Source of the DNA: Gossypium raimondii
Lineage: Eukaryota; Streptophyta; Magnoliopsida; Malvales; Malvaceae
DNA length: 64,000 nt
Direction of reading: 5' to 3'
NCBI RefSeq assembly: GCF_025698545.1
Contig: NC_068575.1
Span: 58,165,980-58,229,979, forward strand
Position numbers and translations under genes: made by a program. Below the pieces are notes generated by a model. It searched no databases. It had not been told where the DNA came from and was given only the letters and a program-made list of their open reading frames with translations. Positions 1 to 12,456 of this stretch are shown here, piece after piece (positions within the stretch are counted from its first letter, which is position 1; every line of letters begins with the position of its first letter).

Positions 1-396
1 ATTATAAAAATAATATAATTAAATCGAATTTTTTTTTTCAAAAAAAAAAATGGTATTCCAATTGGGAAGGGTCGGTTAGTCCGTTGCCGTTGGGGAAGGA
101 AACTGGGAAAGCGCTCAATCCAAAACCGGAATTGAAGGGTTTGAAAGTTGAAACTCTCTTCTCCTTCTTCAACACTCACCACGCTATGCCTGGGATTATT
201 TTTCATTTTTATTAATAAAAAAAATGGTCAAATAAGGTCAAAAAGGAAAATGAATGAAACCAAAATTCGGGAGTGTTGTGTTCAATAACAAATCATTCGT
301 TCTTCCGCTCCAGCCTTACAGTTGAATCAATTACCCCTTTCATTCTCACTATTATTAAAATCCAGTGTCTCCGGTTCTGAGTCCGCTTGCTTTCCA
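1..396. other. Upstream region and 5' leader of the potassium transporter
   Basis: AT-rich sequence with an A-run near 45-50 and CT-rich stretches (about 150-175 and 300-350) typical of a plant 5' leader. No gene of its own was recognised. The 144-residue open frame that begins here lacks an ATG start and crosses the first intron of the transporter, so it is not a separate gene. Confidence 0.5.
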
Positions 397-3300
397 ATGG
401 AACTAGATTCTGCACTCACGACTCCACCTACTCCTCCACGAAATCTTTTTCCGGTTAGCCTTTATTTTTTTTTTTGTCTGATCTGCAATTTTCGTTTTGG
501 ATTCGTAATCTGCTTTTTGTTTCCGGTTCTTTTGTGTATATTACCCCGCCTTGTAATAAATTTGCATCCTGGTTCTACCGTAAAAGAAGCTGATTCGTTC
601 AACAAATCAGTCACACTTTTTTTTCTGCTTTTCCTAACATTTCTTCGGATGATTTTCGCCTTACTTTGCCTTCCATGCCATGCATTTGTTCTTCCAACCA
701 AAAAAAAAAATTCAGTGACAATGCAGAACGATAGCTTGAGATTACGTAAAAGTTAATTATAGTAAAAAGAAAAAATTATATGTGTTATAAATATCTTATT
801 AGAATGCAGAAGCATATTAAAATTATCCGAAAATTATTCATTTATATAAATTGAAATAATTGAACATAAAATGATACAAAATAAGTGTCTACTCTTCACT
901 GAAAAAACAAATCCTAAAGGTCTAATTATGCCTCCAGTCCTTGTCTCTAAGAACTTTTGAAGTTTAGTATCTTTACTTTTAATTTCAGAAATTTAGCCTT
1001 TTATTTGTTTAATTTAAAATTAAAATTCAATTGATAAAACCTTTGTTAAATCTAAATATGTATTATTGATTATATTTTAGTATTTAAACTAAACCTTTCA
1101 ATTTTAAATTACCATATATTCTAATTTAAAGAAAATCCATTAATAGTACAATCAATTGAAATGGAATTACTAAAGTTTTAGCCTGCTATCTCATGGCACC
1201 AGTGTCATCAAATGGCAGCTACAAATTCATACTCCTGAGAACAAGGACAAATCCCGACTACTACCATGATTCCAAATTTACATGCTGATCAGTGCAGCTT
1301 AATCATGTATCTATCTCAATTATTTACGGAACAACTTCTTAAAAACCAATATAAGTGCATAGCATCAATTTGGAGGATGCATATAACTTTGCTGTTAATT
1401 CCAGATAATATTGGAATACTTTCCTCAATCTGTTTTTCTAAAAAAGAATTAGATATACCTTTTCCACTTAATAATTTCTGTATTGACCATGCCTGAGTTT
1501 TATAGAGGTATAGTTTTAGGGATGTTTTGACATTAATCATGGGATGTTTGGCAACTGTAAATTAATTAAGTACCTGTATCGCTTTCGCAGCTTACGTGGG
1601 TCAATCTCTCCGGAAATCTAATATTAGCATATCAGAGCTTGGGGGTGGTGTATGGAGACCTTAGCACTTCACCTCTTTATGTTTACACAAGCACTTTGAT
1701 TGGGAATTTGGAGGATCATCAGAATGAAGAAGCAATATTTGGAGCATGTTCCTTGATTTTTTGGACCCTTACATTGATACCCCTTTGTAAATATGTGTTT
1801 ATCTTGCTAGCTGCTGATGATAATGGTGAAGGTGTGTGGTGAATCATAAAACTTCATAATGTATATTACTCTTTAATAAAATCAAATTATACACACCCTT
1901 TGGCTAACCATTTGCAAGCTGATGTAAGGAATTCTGGTCAGGAGGAACTTTTGCTCTGTACTCGCTGCTCTGTAGGCACGCAAATTTTAGCTTGCTTCCA
2001 AATCAGCAAGCATCTGATGAAGAGCTCTCAGCCTACAGATATGGCCCCTCAACGCATTCCAATGTTTCCTTGTTGAAGCGATTTTTGGAGAAGCAAAAGA
2101 GGCCAAGGACAGGCCTTCTTATTGTGGTACTCTTTGGTGCTTCTATGGTCATTGGTGATGGCGTGCTCACTTCAGCAATAGCAGGTATATATTAATTTGC
2201 ATAGCTTGCTTTGATCTTTCTGGCTGTCGGTTAATTTTCCTTGCTGGAATTTCCCTTGTATTGCATGTGGGAAAATAAGCAAAAATTGTTGGTTCAATCA
2301 TTTGTTCATATGATTGTGAATGAAGGTTGTGAACTTTAGAAGAAATCCCTATGAATAGCTCTGCTGATTGCAGCATGACAAGAAAATCCAAGGTTGTGTT
2401 AATGGATCTCTTTCTCCGTGGCTAAGGGGTTAAATGTTTTCTTTACATTTGCAGTGATGTCATCGTTGCCTGGGCTACAATATTCTGGAAAGAAATTAAC
2501 TAAAGGTAATTCAGCTCTCTAATTTGGTTTTCTTTCAACTTTAGTTTTAAATTGTGGGTTTACAATTAATTCCTTCTTTTTTTTCCGTAGGACTTAATAA
2601 TTATGCTTTCTTTTGATACTAGGCGCACTCCTCTTGCTTGCTTGTGTCATATTGATTAGCCTATTTGCTCTGCAGCATATTGGCACGCACAAGGTAGCTT
2701 TTATGTTTGCTCCGATTGTGATGTTGTGGCTGATATCAATTTTTTGTATTGGCTTGTACAACATAATACATTGGAACCCAAAAGTTGTTTCTGCCATTTA
2801 TCCCTATTATATTATCAAGTTCTTCAGAGAGACTGGTAGAGATGGCTGGATTTCTCTTGGAGGGATCCTTCTATCAATAACCGGTAGGTTAGATCTTGAT
2901 ACCAATTCTTATTTCAATTGACTATGTTAGTTTGTTAATATAATGGTTGCTGGTTTCAATGTTGATCATGAGCACATTTTTTCTCTCGCCAGGTACTGAA
3001 GCTATGTACGCAGACCTTGGTCATTTCACTGCTGTATCTATCAGGGTGAGTGTGTAACTAACTCTTCCTTTTTGTTCATATATTCGTAAGTTGGAAACTT
3101 ATAATATTACTGTCTGTGCAGCTTGCATTTGTATTTGCAATATACCCGTGTTTGGTTGTACAATACATGGGTCAGGCTGCGTTCTTGTCAAGAAACCTCC
3201 ATTCGATTCCTAACAGCTTCTTCGAATCTATTCCCGGTTAGTATGATCTAGGACCAACTGTACACAGCTTCTAAACATTGTTATAAATTTAGGTTTGTGT

Positions 3301-4863
3301 AACTTTTTTCGTTTTTATCTTTGCAGATCCCGTTTTTTGGCCAATCTTTGTAGTCACCACCCTTTCAGCTGTTGTTGGAAGTCAGGCTACTATAACTGCC
3401 ACTTTTTCTGTAATCAAACAATGCCAGGCCCTTGGTTGCTTTCCTCGAGTCAAAATTGTTCACACCTCAAAACATATATATGGCCAGATCTACATCCCTG
3501 AAATAAACTGGATGCTCATGATCCTTACTCTTTCCATCACTATTGGATTTCAAGATACAACTTTAATCGGAAATGCTTATGGTAATATGTGAAGAACAAT
3601 TTTATAGTATTTTTGAGATTTTTTTCAATGATGCTTTGTACTAATTTATTATGGCAACAGAGATAGACTGTGATTATAGTTGTAGATCACATAGTTGAGG
3701 TTCTAGAGATGGTTCCTTACTACTTGCATCTACTCTCCTGTCTTGTCTTTGGTTAGGATGTTTGGTTTTGATTTTCAGGACTTGCAACTGCTACGTTGAT
3801 GTTCATTACAACTTTTCTCGTGGCGCTTGTGATAACCTTTGTTTGGCAGAAAAGCATTTGGATTTCTGGAATGTTCCTTCTGTTCTTCGGGATTATCGAA
3901 GGGGCTTACTTATCAGCAGCACTGATGAAAGTGCCACAAGGAGGATGGGTGCCTCTTGTGCTCTCCTTCATATTTATGATGATTATGTACATTTGGCATT
4001 ATGGGATGTGCTTGAAGTACAACTTTGACATGCACAACAAAGTACCATTGCAATGGTTGCTTGGCTTGGGTCCTAGCCTTGGTATTGTTCGTGTGCCCGG
4101 GATAGGCCTCATATACACAGAATTGGCAACGGGAATCCCTGCAATCTTCTCCCACTTTGTTACGAACCTCCCTGCGTTCCATAAGGTGTTAGTTTTTATT
4201 TGTGTAAAGTCAGTTCCAGTCCCATATGTATCATCAGATGAACGCTTTGTTGTTGGTCGGGTTTGCCCCAGGCCATACCGTATGTATAGGTGTATTGTGA
4301 GGTACGGGTACAAAGATATCCAGCGAGATGATGGGGATTTCGAGAACCAGCTTATACAAAGCCTAGCAGAGTTCATCCATATGGAAGCTGGAGAACCAGA
4401 GTTCTGTACTTCCGAGGGGTCATTCGATGGGAGGATGATGGTTACACGTTCAAGCAGCATCCAATCAGGCTCAACCATAATAGCTACTGAGATAGAGGAT
4501 TGCAGTGAGAGTAGCTCCGTCCAAAGCAGCAAATCCTCGGCCCTACTCAGCTTGCGATCTGTTTACGATGACGAGAATCCACCAGTTAGGAAGCAGCACA
4601 TAAGATTCCATCTGCCAGCAAATCAAATTATGGATAGTGCCATTCGGGAAGAGCTGATGGATTTGATTGTGGCAAAGGAAGCAGGGTTTGCATATATAAT
4701 GGGTCACTCTTATGTAAAGGCCAGGAGAAGCTCATCATGTTTTAAAAAGTTTGTCATTGACGTGGGGTATACGTTTCTCCGAAAGAACTGCAGGGGCCCT
4801 TCCGTAGATCTAAACATTCCTCACATCAATCTCATTGAAGTCGGAATGACATATTATGTGTAG
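397..4863 (+). CDS. KUP/HAK/KT potassium transporter (KUP3/POT4-like)
   Basis: Multi-pass potassium-proton symporter of the KUP/HAK/KT family, expected in the plasma membrane or tonoplast. Nine exons: 397-453, 1591-1831, 1942-2184, 2455-2505, 2623-2883, 2993-3045, 3122-3236, 3327-3581, 3779-4863. They total 2361 nt and give 786 aa, the usual family length. Family signatures seen: [15 protein letters not shown] near the N-terminus, [64 protein letters not shown], and a long cytosolic tail ending IEVGMTYYV. The first exon (19 codons, starting MELDS) is the least certain part, because it precedes a 1.1-kb intron and the N-terminus is poorly conserved; its phase fits. The normally conserved Pro in GDGVLTPA is Ser here. 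Subfamily assignment is from memory of Arabidopsis homologues. Confidence 0.93.
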
Positions 4864-6192
4864 TCATCCAATCAGTTTATCATTCATTTCAGAAGAATCT
4901 GTATGGCTACATGTTGAGCTAGCCTCGTTCCCTTTTGGTAGGAACATCAAGGCACATTGTATTCCCAGGGTTGGGTCGGTCTTTTACATACAGTACTTTC
5001 TTACTCACCCTTTTTTTCCCCTTCATATACATAGCTAAATGACATATTCAGTCATTACTATTATTATTCACCTGATGAGTTAATAACATTTCTTTGAGAT
5101 ACGGAATTTTTAAAGTATTTGACTAGTACTCACCTTTTTTATTTGTTTGCTTGTTTTAATTTTATTTTTATGTTGGCAAAGTGAAGGCAGAGCAGGACAT
5201 GGAAATGAAGGGCTTTGGAAGAAAACTAGTTAGTGATTGTGTGTCTGAGAGGGTTTTTCATCCTCGAAATATACTGCTTTAGACATTGCAGCAAATCACA
5301 TCTTTCATGAGCACACAAGACATATCCAAATAGTTGGAGGGAAGTCTTAAGATAGATGTTTACTCTCCATGATAGTGCAAATCAAAATCCCACACAAAGT
5401 AGATTATTTGTGTTTGTTTTTTGCTTTGTTCTTAGATTAGGCTGAATTGATTCGTATTTCTTGTATATATATTTGACTCTTTGTGAATAATATCACATCT
5501 TCCAGCCAATTCTAGTTTCTTACTCTCTTTTGTTTTAAGACCATGATCGGTAGAACTTCATGGTTCACTTCCCGCTTTCATTAATATTAGACATGTTTAT
5601 TATAGGTTGTGGGATATTTGCTTGCCACCATCTGCACCTAGGCACTCCAGTTTTTTTTAGAAATAACCCCATCATATATGAATTGACCCTTTGTTTAACT
5701 CACATGAGGATGAAGAACAAGGAAAGAAAGCAACAGGCCATTTATAGATTACTTGGGTTCTGCTTAAATGGGATCGGATATCTTTGTTTTGCCTGCAACT
5801 GCAAGTGTTTGATTGTCACCGTTGGGTGTATTTTATATTATGTCCACAAATAAAGAAAGCAGGTAGCGAGCAAAGCCAATGGGAGGGCAAAGCCGAGTGC
5901 CGTTGACTGGTTGGTGCTCGGTGCCATTGCCACTGGAAATGAGCCGTTGACTGGTACTTGGTAGTTGACTGGTAATTTATTATTACAGTATTACAATTTA
6001 CAGTGGCTAGCTATAGAATCAGCTAATTAACTTTTAGCCTGCTACCTAATTTTTGAGAGTCTTATTAAATAAAAGGAGGTTCTGGATTTATTTCTCTTCT
6101 CAAATCTATAACTGAAACACAAACTGTATCTCTCGCTGTAGTGTTTTTTTTGCTCTGGGTGTAGGAAGTGGAACCCCAAAGGAAAGCCAAAC
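4864..6192. other. Spacer: 3' UTR of the transporter and SNARE promoter
   Basis: T-rich sequence following the transporter stop, probably including its 3' UTR, then the upstream region of the SNARE gene. The 97-residue open frame near 5560-5853 has no ATG at its start and no recognisable domain. An AT-rich TTATTAAATAAAAGG stretch near 6062 could serve as a TATA region about 130 nt before the SNARE ATG. Confidence 0.4.
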
Positions 6193-6853
6193 ATGAGCTT
6201 CCAAGACGTTCAAACTGGTGGTGGTGCTCGTTCCTCATCTTCATCATACATGGCGTCCAAGAGCCCCTCACAAGCTGTGGCAGCTGGTATCTTCCAGATC
6301 AACACTGCCGTTGCTGCTTTCCGTCGCCTCGTGGATGCCATCGGCACCGCCAAGGATACTCCCGATCATCGCCTAAAACTGTCTCTTTCTTCTCATCTTT
6401 TCTTATGTCTAAGAGTAATCTATTAAATATGCATCCTTCTCACTGAGTTGCAAATTTCTGATCGATAGGCACAATACCAGGCAAAGGATACTGCAACTAG
6501 TGAAGGAAACTTCCGCTAAGCTCAAGGCTTTGACTGAACCCGATCATGACCCTACTGTCAATGTATCTTTCCTTTCTCTCTAATACCCTTTTTTACATGC
6601 TTAATTCATTTTCAGATTTCAGTTTAATTATCACATAGTGTTGTAATTTTGTAACAAAATTTCATAAAATACCACATCCAGCCAAGTAAAAAGGTAGAAG
6701 ATGCAAAGCTGGCTAGAGATTTTCAGAACACGCTCCAAGAGTTCCAGAAAGTTCAGCAACTGGCCTCTGAACGCGAGTCTACTTACTCTCCTGCACCCCC
6801 TCCACCCTCCTTGCCCGCAACGTATCAGTCTTTCACATTTAACACCATCTATG

Positions 6854-6885
<32 letters not shown>

Positions 6886-8519
6886 TGTATTTGAGGTCTT
6901 TTATAGATTGGATGCTTTCGATGCAGCAGCTCTGGCTCCGATGAGTCGTTGCCTCAAGAGAAACAACGTTTACTTATGGAACAGAGAAGGTGAGTTCAGT
7001 TCATCGTTTCCTTTTCTCCCTCAAACCCTTTTGTCACTTTTCCTTTTTCCTCACCTGTCATGCATAGAACATCAATAGCTTTAAACCCATCCTTGAAATG
7101 ATTGTACTTGATATAACCATTAGTTATATTTTTGGCTCTCTCTTTTCTTAGTGGGACATTGATGTTTCATACAATTTTGCCATGGTTTGTTGTTGTTGTT
7201 GCAAAGGGTTGCAAGAGCCCCTTTTATTTATGATCCATATTCCTCTGAAAATGTGCAGGCAAGAAGTAATTTTGCTGGATAATGAAATTGGCTTCAACGA
7301 AGCTATGATTGATGAAAGAGAACAGGGTATCAGAGAAGTAGAGGAGCAAATAGGACAAGTAAATGAAATATTTAAGGACCTTGCTGTTCTTGCCCACGAG
7401 CAGGGTGTGGTCATTGGTAAGATGCCAAATACCCCCATTGAGATAGACTATTCATTTATGCATCTTGATTTATCATCTGATTGTTTCAACATAACAGATG
7501 ACATTTCATCAAACATAGATGCTTCCTCTGTTTCAACAACCCAGGCTAGAGGTCAACTAGCCAAGGCTTCCAAAAGTGTTAAACCTCGAACCTCATGGGT
7601 AAGCCGTAAACTGTTGATTTCTAGACTTTTATTAGACATGAAATGTTTGATATTTGTAGTTGAAATTTTGGTGAGGAAATGTGATTTGCAAAGATAGTTT
7701 CAACTTTCCGATCCATTCACTGTATGCTTGCTTTGATGATAGAGAAAAAATTGCAAATAAACTTGAGTAACCAGTGTAGATGAAGAAGATAAGATATTAG
7801 GGGTACTGCTGTCGTTGGAAGAGGGTCATGAATTACTTATGTTGAAGACTTGTAATTGCTGCATGTAAGAGTCTGGTTAATGAGGGTAAAAGTAATATGA
7901 AGGCTCTTGTGAATTAGTAGTCAGATTGCATTTTGTCCCTTCTACTAAAAGAATAAACAAATTAGTCACTTTACGTTAGTTCAAAGAGCAAATTGGTCCT
8001 TTTTGTTAAAAATTTCATCCATTTCTACTATTGAAAACTAGTACTTGTACGTTAGTATGATGTACACGTGGCATACAGAAGGACCAATTTGCTCTTTGAT
8101 CCAACGTACAGGGACTAATTTGCCTATTTTTTAGTAAAAGGGGCAAAATACAATCCGACTTTTAGTACAAGGGCCTCCATGGTACTTTTACCAGTTAATG
8201 AGATAGTGCTGGCTAGTTCATAAACTTGCTGCTGTGAACTGCAATAACAGATTAAGTCATAGCTGTAGTCCCATGCACAAGGAGTAGGAATATGAAATGC
8301 TTCTAGATGGAGCTCTCTGAGAAGTAAAAGATGCAGCTTTAAATATGTTTGAAAGATTTATTAGTGCAATATGGTCTGGTGAAACATATTTCCTTAACCT
8401 TTGTACGAATCGAGTATATGTATGTATGACATCTCTTGTTTTTGGGTTGGCAGTGCTGGTGGGTGCTGGTAATTTTAGTGGTGCTACTGGTAATCTTTCT
8501 CCTTATTCTTATCATATAG
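6193..8519 (+). CDS. SYP22: Qa-SNARE syntaxin, SYP22/VAM3-like
   Basis: Tail-anchored Qa-SNARE of the SYP2 group, which drives fusion at the prevacuolar compartment and vacuole. Seven exons: 6193-6380, 6469-6562, 6682-6821, 6927-6989, 7259-7416, 7498-7598, 8454-8519, giving 269 aa. The order is an N-terminal [10 protein letters not shown] start, a Habc helical bundle (about residues 30-130), a Pro-rich linker, then the SNARE motif beginning at [20 protein letters not shown] with the central glutamine in [14 protein letters not shown]. The last exon encodes only the hydrophobic anchor (21 residues starting CWWVLV) and the stop; it is separated by an 855-nt intron holding a MITE. Exon 4 has a tandem NAGNAG acceptor at 6924-6929, so 268- and 269-residue forms are possible. 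The paralogue choice (SYP22 versus SYP21/23) is inference. Confidence 0.93.
6851..6890. repeat. (ATGT)n microsatellite
   Basis: About ten ATGT units lie in intron 3 of the SNARE gene, between the donor at 6822 and the acceptor at 6926. A likely polymorphic marker with no coding effect. Confidence 0.9.
7885..8193. mobile_element. MITE with 9-bp target duplication, in SNARE intron 6
   Basis: Non-autonomous inverted-repeat element of 309 bp. The left arm (about 7885-8010) is a diverged reverse complement of the right arm (about 8070-8193); for example CAAAGAGCAAATTGGTCC in the left arm matches GGACCAATTTGCTCTTTG in the right. It is flanked by perfect copies of GTTAATGAG at 7876-7884 and 8194-8202. 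A 9-bp duplication with long terminal inverted repeats points to the Mutator superfamily. No coding capacity. Confidence 0.85.
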
Positions 8520-8724
8520 ATCCTATGAAATTATTATCACTATAGGGAGTGCAATACAGGGTTTGTATGTCATTATATATATTCCTTTCCGGTTGGTGTG
8601 AAATCCAGGTGCAAGTTTTTTGTTTGGGCGCTTGAGATTATTTAATAATATAAAATGTTTGAGAAATATGGTGAAGAGTATCTTTGGAAGCAGTATTCGA
8701 TATATTTCAATTATCATTGTGATT

Positions 8725-9225
8725 TAGAGGTGTTCATGTGCCGGGCGGACCGGCCCGGCCCGACGGCCCGCCCGAAATATAGGAGGGTTTGGGTAAAAAT
8801 ATAGGCCCGAAATATGGGCTTGGGCAAAAAAACGAGGCCCGATTAAAAAAACGGGCCGGGCCTTGGGCACCACTTTTTTGGCCCGGGCCCGGCCCGGCCC
8901 GGCCCGAATAATAAATATTTTTATTTTTTATTTTTTAACTTTAAAATACTTTTAAAATACTTTTTTTTAATTTTTTTAATTTTAAATTTTTTTAAAATAC
9001 TTTTTTTAATTTTTTTAATTTTAAAATACTTTTAAAATACTTTTTTTAATTTTTATTTTAATTTTTAAAATAAATTTTTGGTATTTATTTTAAAAACGGG
9101 CCGGGCGGGGCGGGGCCCGGGCTTATGAATTTTTTCCCGGGCCGGGCCTGGGTAAAATTCTAGGCCTATATTTCGGGCCGGGCCAAAATTTTTTCTGGGC
9201 CCGGCCCGGCCCATGAACACCTCTA
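8725..9225. mobile_element. GC-rich hAT-type MITE with 8-bp target duplication
   Basis: A 501-bp element starting TAGAGGTGTTCATG and ending with its perfect complement CATGAACACCTCTA. It is flanked by TTGTGATT at 8717-8724 and 9226-9233. An 8-bp duplication with short terminal inverted repeats is the hAT signature. The interior has palindromic GGCCCGG-rich blocks at both ends and an AT-rich core, unlike the surrounding sequence, and no ORF. Confidence 0.88.
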
Positions 9226-9788
9226 TTGTGATTATGTTTGGAATAATTATTTTTAATTATAGTCATTTACAATTATGACGATACTTGTTATTTTAACTTC
9301 GAGGAAAAGAAAAAAGAAAAAACTTCGGGGCGCTTCACAGGTTAATACATTATATTACAAAGGATTAGTTAGTTAATCTTGGATCTTTTGAACATTATTA
9401 AAAATAATGTGATAATTGTGCCTTAAATAATTAAAATGTATTAAGATTATTACCTCTTGATTTTTCATTAAATATTTGACTCGATATCTATTTCAACACT
9501 TTAGTTCTATAAATAAACAAGGGTAAAATTACTTATGAAAGTCCTTTAGATTAAATAGACGATCTATTTAATCATTATACTGAATCAAATAAATTCAGAT
9601 TAAAACAGAATTAAACTTTCTTGTTTTTAAAACTGACAAGAAAATTGTATTTTTTTCATTTGCAAATTAAGTCTAAACAAAATATTTCATTTGCAAAACA
9701 ATAAATGATTTTAACATATAATTGTACAATTTTTTAAATAGTAAATATTAATTAAGTTTGAATTTGACATTATTTGATTTTTTTTAAG

Positions 9789-11117
9789 GATAAATTACAT
9801 CAACAGTCACTTAACTTTTAAAAAACAACAAATTAGTCCAAGTAACCATTTTCCGTTATGTTTGTAACGAAAAGTTGACCTGTCATTTAACTGGCCATGT
9901 TGGCATCCTAGTTGTCCTTTAAATAACCCTAAGAAGAAAAGGAGAAAAAGAAAAAGAAATCCAGCTTGAAATAAACATCCCCGCCTCTCATCTAACTCGA
10001 GTTGCTCCCCCCCTTTGACAGTTAAAGTAGCTCGCTTCAAGAAGTAAGATCATATCATAAGGGAAGGTATGTTACGAGCAGAAGTTCTCTTTCTAGTGGA
10101 AGTAAGAGTAGCAAAGTTGGGACCGCATATAATAGGGAAAAAATGGAGATACCCTAGCTATAGTCATTTTGTTGCTCCAAGGTGGAGCCACTATCCAGTT
10201 CGCTGTTGCTCCTTTAAATCTTTGTGTCTCAGGTGGAGCCACTACCTAGTTGTCCTTGGAATCTTTGAATCTTTACCCCTTTTTTTTGCTTCTCTTCTTC
10301 TCCTCTCTCTTTCTTTTTTTTCTTAACTCTAGTTGTCGCAATTCATAGCTTTTTCTGACCAACCGTCATCACCAAATGGCTCCTCTTTGTTTCTTCTGAA
10401 ATCTCACTTCAAATTTCTCAATAGGCCTTTTTAAATACTGAGATTAAGACCTCAAGGCTTCAATGGATCTTCGGATCACCACCATATTTTGGCCACAACT
10501 TTTCTTCGACCAACCATGCCTCTTGACAGCTTAAATCATCAAACTGGTAGCTCGAGTTCTCCAACCCATAAAACCCGAAATTAGTGTGGGTTTCTTCTCT
10601 TTTGATTCTCTTTCTTTTTTAGTTTTTTTTTATTTCTCTCTTTTGATGCAAGCCAATTGTTCTATTTTTGCCTGTTTGATTTTGGATGCTTGCTATTTGG
10701 TAATTTTGTTTTTGGTTGGGATTTTACATGTCTTGAATGTTTAGGGGTTGGAATTTGGTGGTTATGGCGGTGGTGTCTTGGCAAAAGAATGACCATGAGT
10801 GATGCTGGTATGGTGATTAAATGATAGTGGGCTTGTGAAGGTGACCAACGTCGAGGGTGGTGGTGAGAGAGCCAAGAGGGATGAAGAAAAATGGTGAAAA
10901 AGCCCCCCCCCTTCTCTTTCTATTTTTGCTGTTTAATGGTGGTATATGAGAGGGATGAGTGGAAAATGTCCAATGTGGCAAATTAACTACCACATCACTT
11001 GTCCAGTTAATGGGTGACTGCTTTGTCGCTTTTCGATAATGTTAGTGACCGATTTATTATTTTTTAAAAGTTAAGTGACTGAATTGAAAGTTAAGTAACT
11101 GTATTGTCATTTAGATT
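9789..11117. mobile_element. Foldback-like inverted-repeat element, about 1.3 kb
   Basis: The left arm (about 9789-9900, containing CAGTCACTTAACTTTTAAAAA) recurs as a reverse complement at about 11000-11117 (TTTTTAAAAGTTAAGTGACTG). The interior holds two diverged copies of AGGTGGAGCCACTA (about 10181 and 10231) and no convincing coding region. Ends are approximate, and no clean target duplication was found. Confidence 0.65.
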
Positions 11118-11568
11118 AAAATTGAGCGAATGTTGTAATATTTTTTTAATAATACAAAATTAAATTAATTCACCCTACACAAGTATCGATAAAAGTTAAG
11201 TAAGACAAACAGAAATTCATGAAGGCAACATCCATAAATATAATGCATTCATTCGTCTTCAACCTGTCGTAATGCCCGTGTATTTGCTTTACAACACACA
11301 ATTTCCCGTTGCTTCTAACGCTACTGTCAATGTCAGCCATGGTTGGTGCTACTAGGTTCCATTCAACCCATCGCTGCTGCTGCTTCGATAAATACAATTT
11401 TCAAGAAAAGGAGACCATAAATTCTGTTCTAAAACTGTTCCTAATTGGTAGTGTAATAGAATTATTAGATTAGAAATCAGAAACAATTGGCAAAGAAAAA
11501 AAAATAGTTGCCCAAGTTGGTGGCTGGTGTGATGCGGCCAATACAAATATTAGTCTTTTAAGTCTTAA

Positions 11569-12456
11569 GGGTAAACTACTAAAATAGTCACTTTTGTTTA
11601 TCTCAAGTTACATTTTAATCACTTATATTTAAAATGTTATGTTTTAGTCACTTGCATTAATGTGTTGTAACATTTTAGTCACTAAACCGTTAATTACCGT
11701 TAACGATATAATGGTAAGCTAACGTGACAAGTTAAATTATCATTTTAAACAAAAAATTTAGATTAAATTATATAATTAGTCCCCATGTATCTTCGTTTTA
11801 AGCAATTTAATTTTTTTTTCTTTTATGTTCTTTTAACTTCTTTTTTCTTCTATATTTTCCATGCTCTTCTCTCTTTATTTTTCTCCCTTCTTCATCTCTA
11901 TTTTCTACATAATTAATTCAAAGAAATGAGATTTCAAACATGAGGAATTTGCAATTCATATCAAACAGTCAACTAAAGGTTACTTGTTAATGCGTAGCAT
12001 TTAACCATATGATGGATTTTAAGGGCTTGGTTGCACGAAAATCATATGAGATAGTTATTGAAACCGTCATTGGAATACGTGGAAGGAGAAGGGAACATAA
12101 AAGAAAAAAAAGTTAAAAAAACATAAAAGAGATGGAGAAAGGAAGAAAATAGAGGGAGAAGTAGAAGCGAATGAAAAATAAAGAAAAAAATTAAAAGAAT
12201 ATAAAAGAAAAAAATAAATTACTCAAAATGAAAAAAAAATATGGGGATCAATTGTACAATTTAACCTAAAATTTTTGTTTAAAATGATGATTTAACGTGT
12301 TATGTCAGCTTACGGTTACACCATTAACGATAATTAACGGCTTAGTGACAAATGTTACAACATGATAATATAAGTGACTAAAACGTAACATTTCAAGCAT
12401 AAGTGGCTAAAATGTAACCTGGGATAAACAAAAAAGACTATTTTGGTAGTTTACCC
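11569..12456. mobile_element. Mutator-like foldback element, copy A
   Basis: An 888-bp element beginning GGGTAAACTAC and ending GGTAGTTTACCC, with inverted arms of roughly 190 bp rich in TTTTAGTCACT motifs. The flanks AAGTCTTAA (11560-11568) and TAATCTTAA (12457-12465) match at 7 of 9 positions, consistent with an aged 9-bp duplication. Same family as the element at 39131-39752. It lies about 0.2 kb upstream of the DUF716 gene and could contribute to its promoter. Confidence 0.8.

Noticed and set aside
322-756. 144-residue open frame at the left end
   Set aside because: It starts at a TTG codon and runs across the first intron of the potassium transporter; low-complexity and without a domain. 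Only the stretch from 397 to 453 is used, as exon 1.
3913-4532. Antisense open frames of 89 and 177 residues
   Set aside because: Mirror images of the last transporter exon, no family resemblance.
10069-10326. 85-residue open frame
   Set aside because: Inside the inverted-repeat element at 9789-11117; low complexity at the end and no homology seen.
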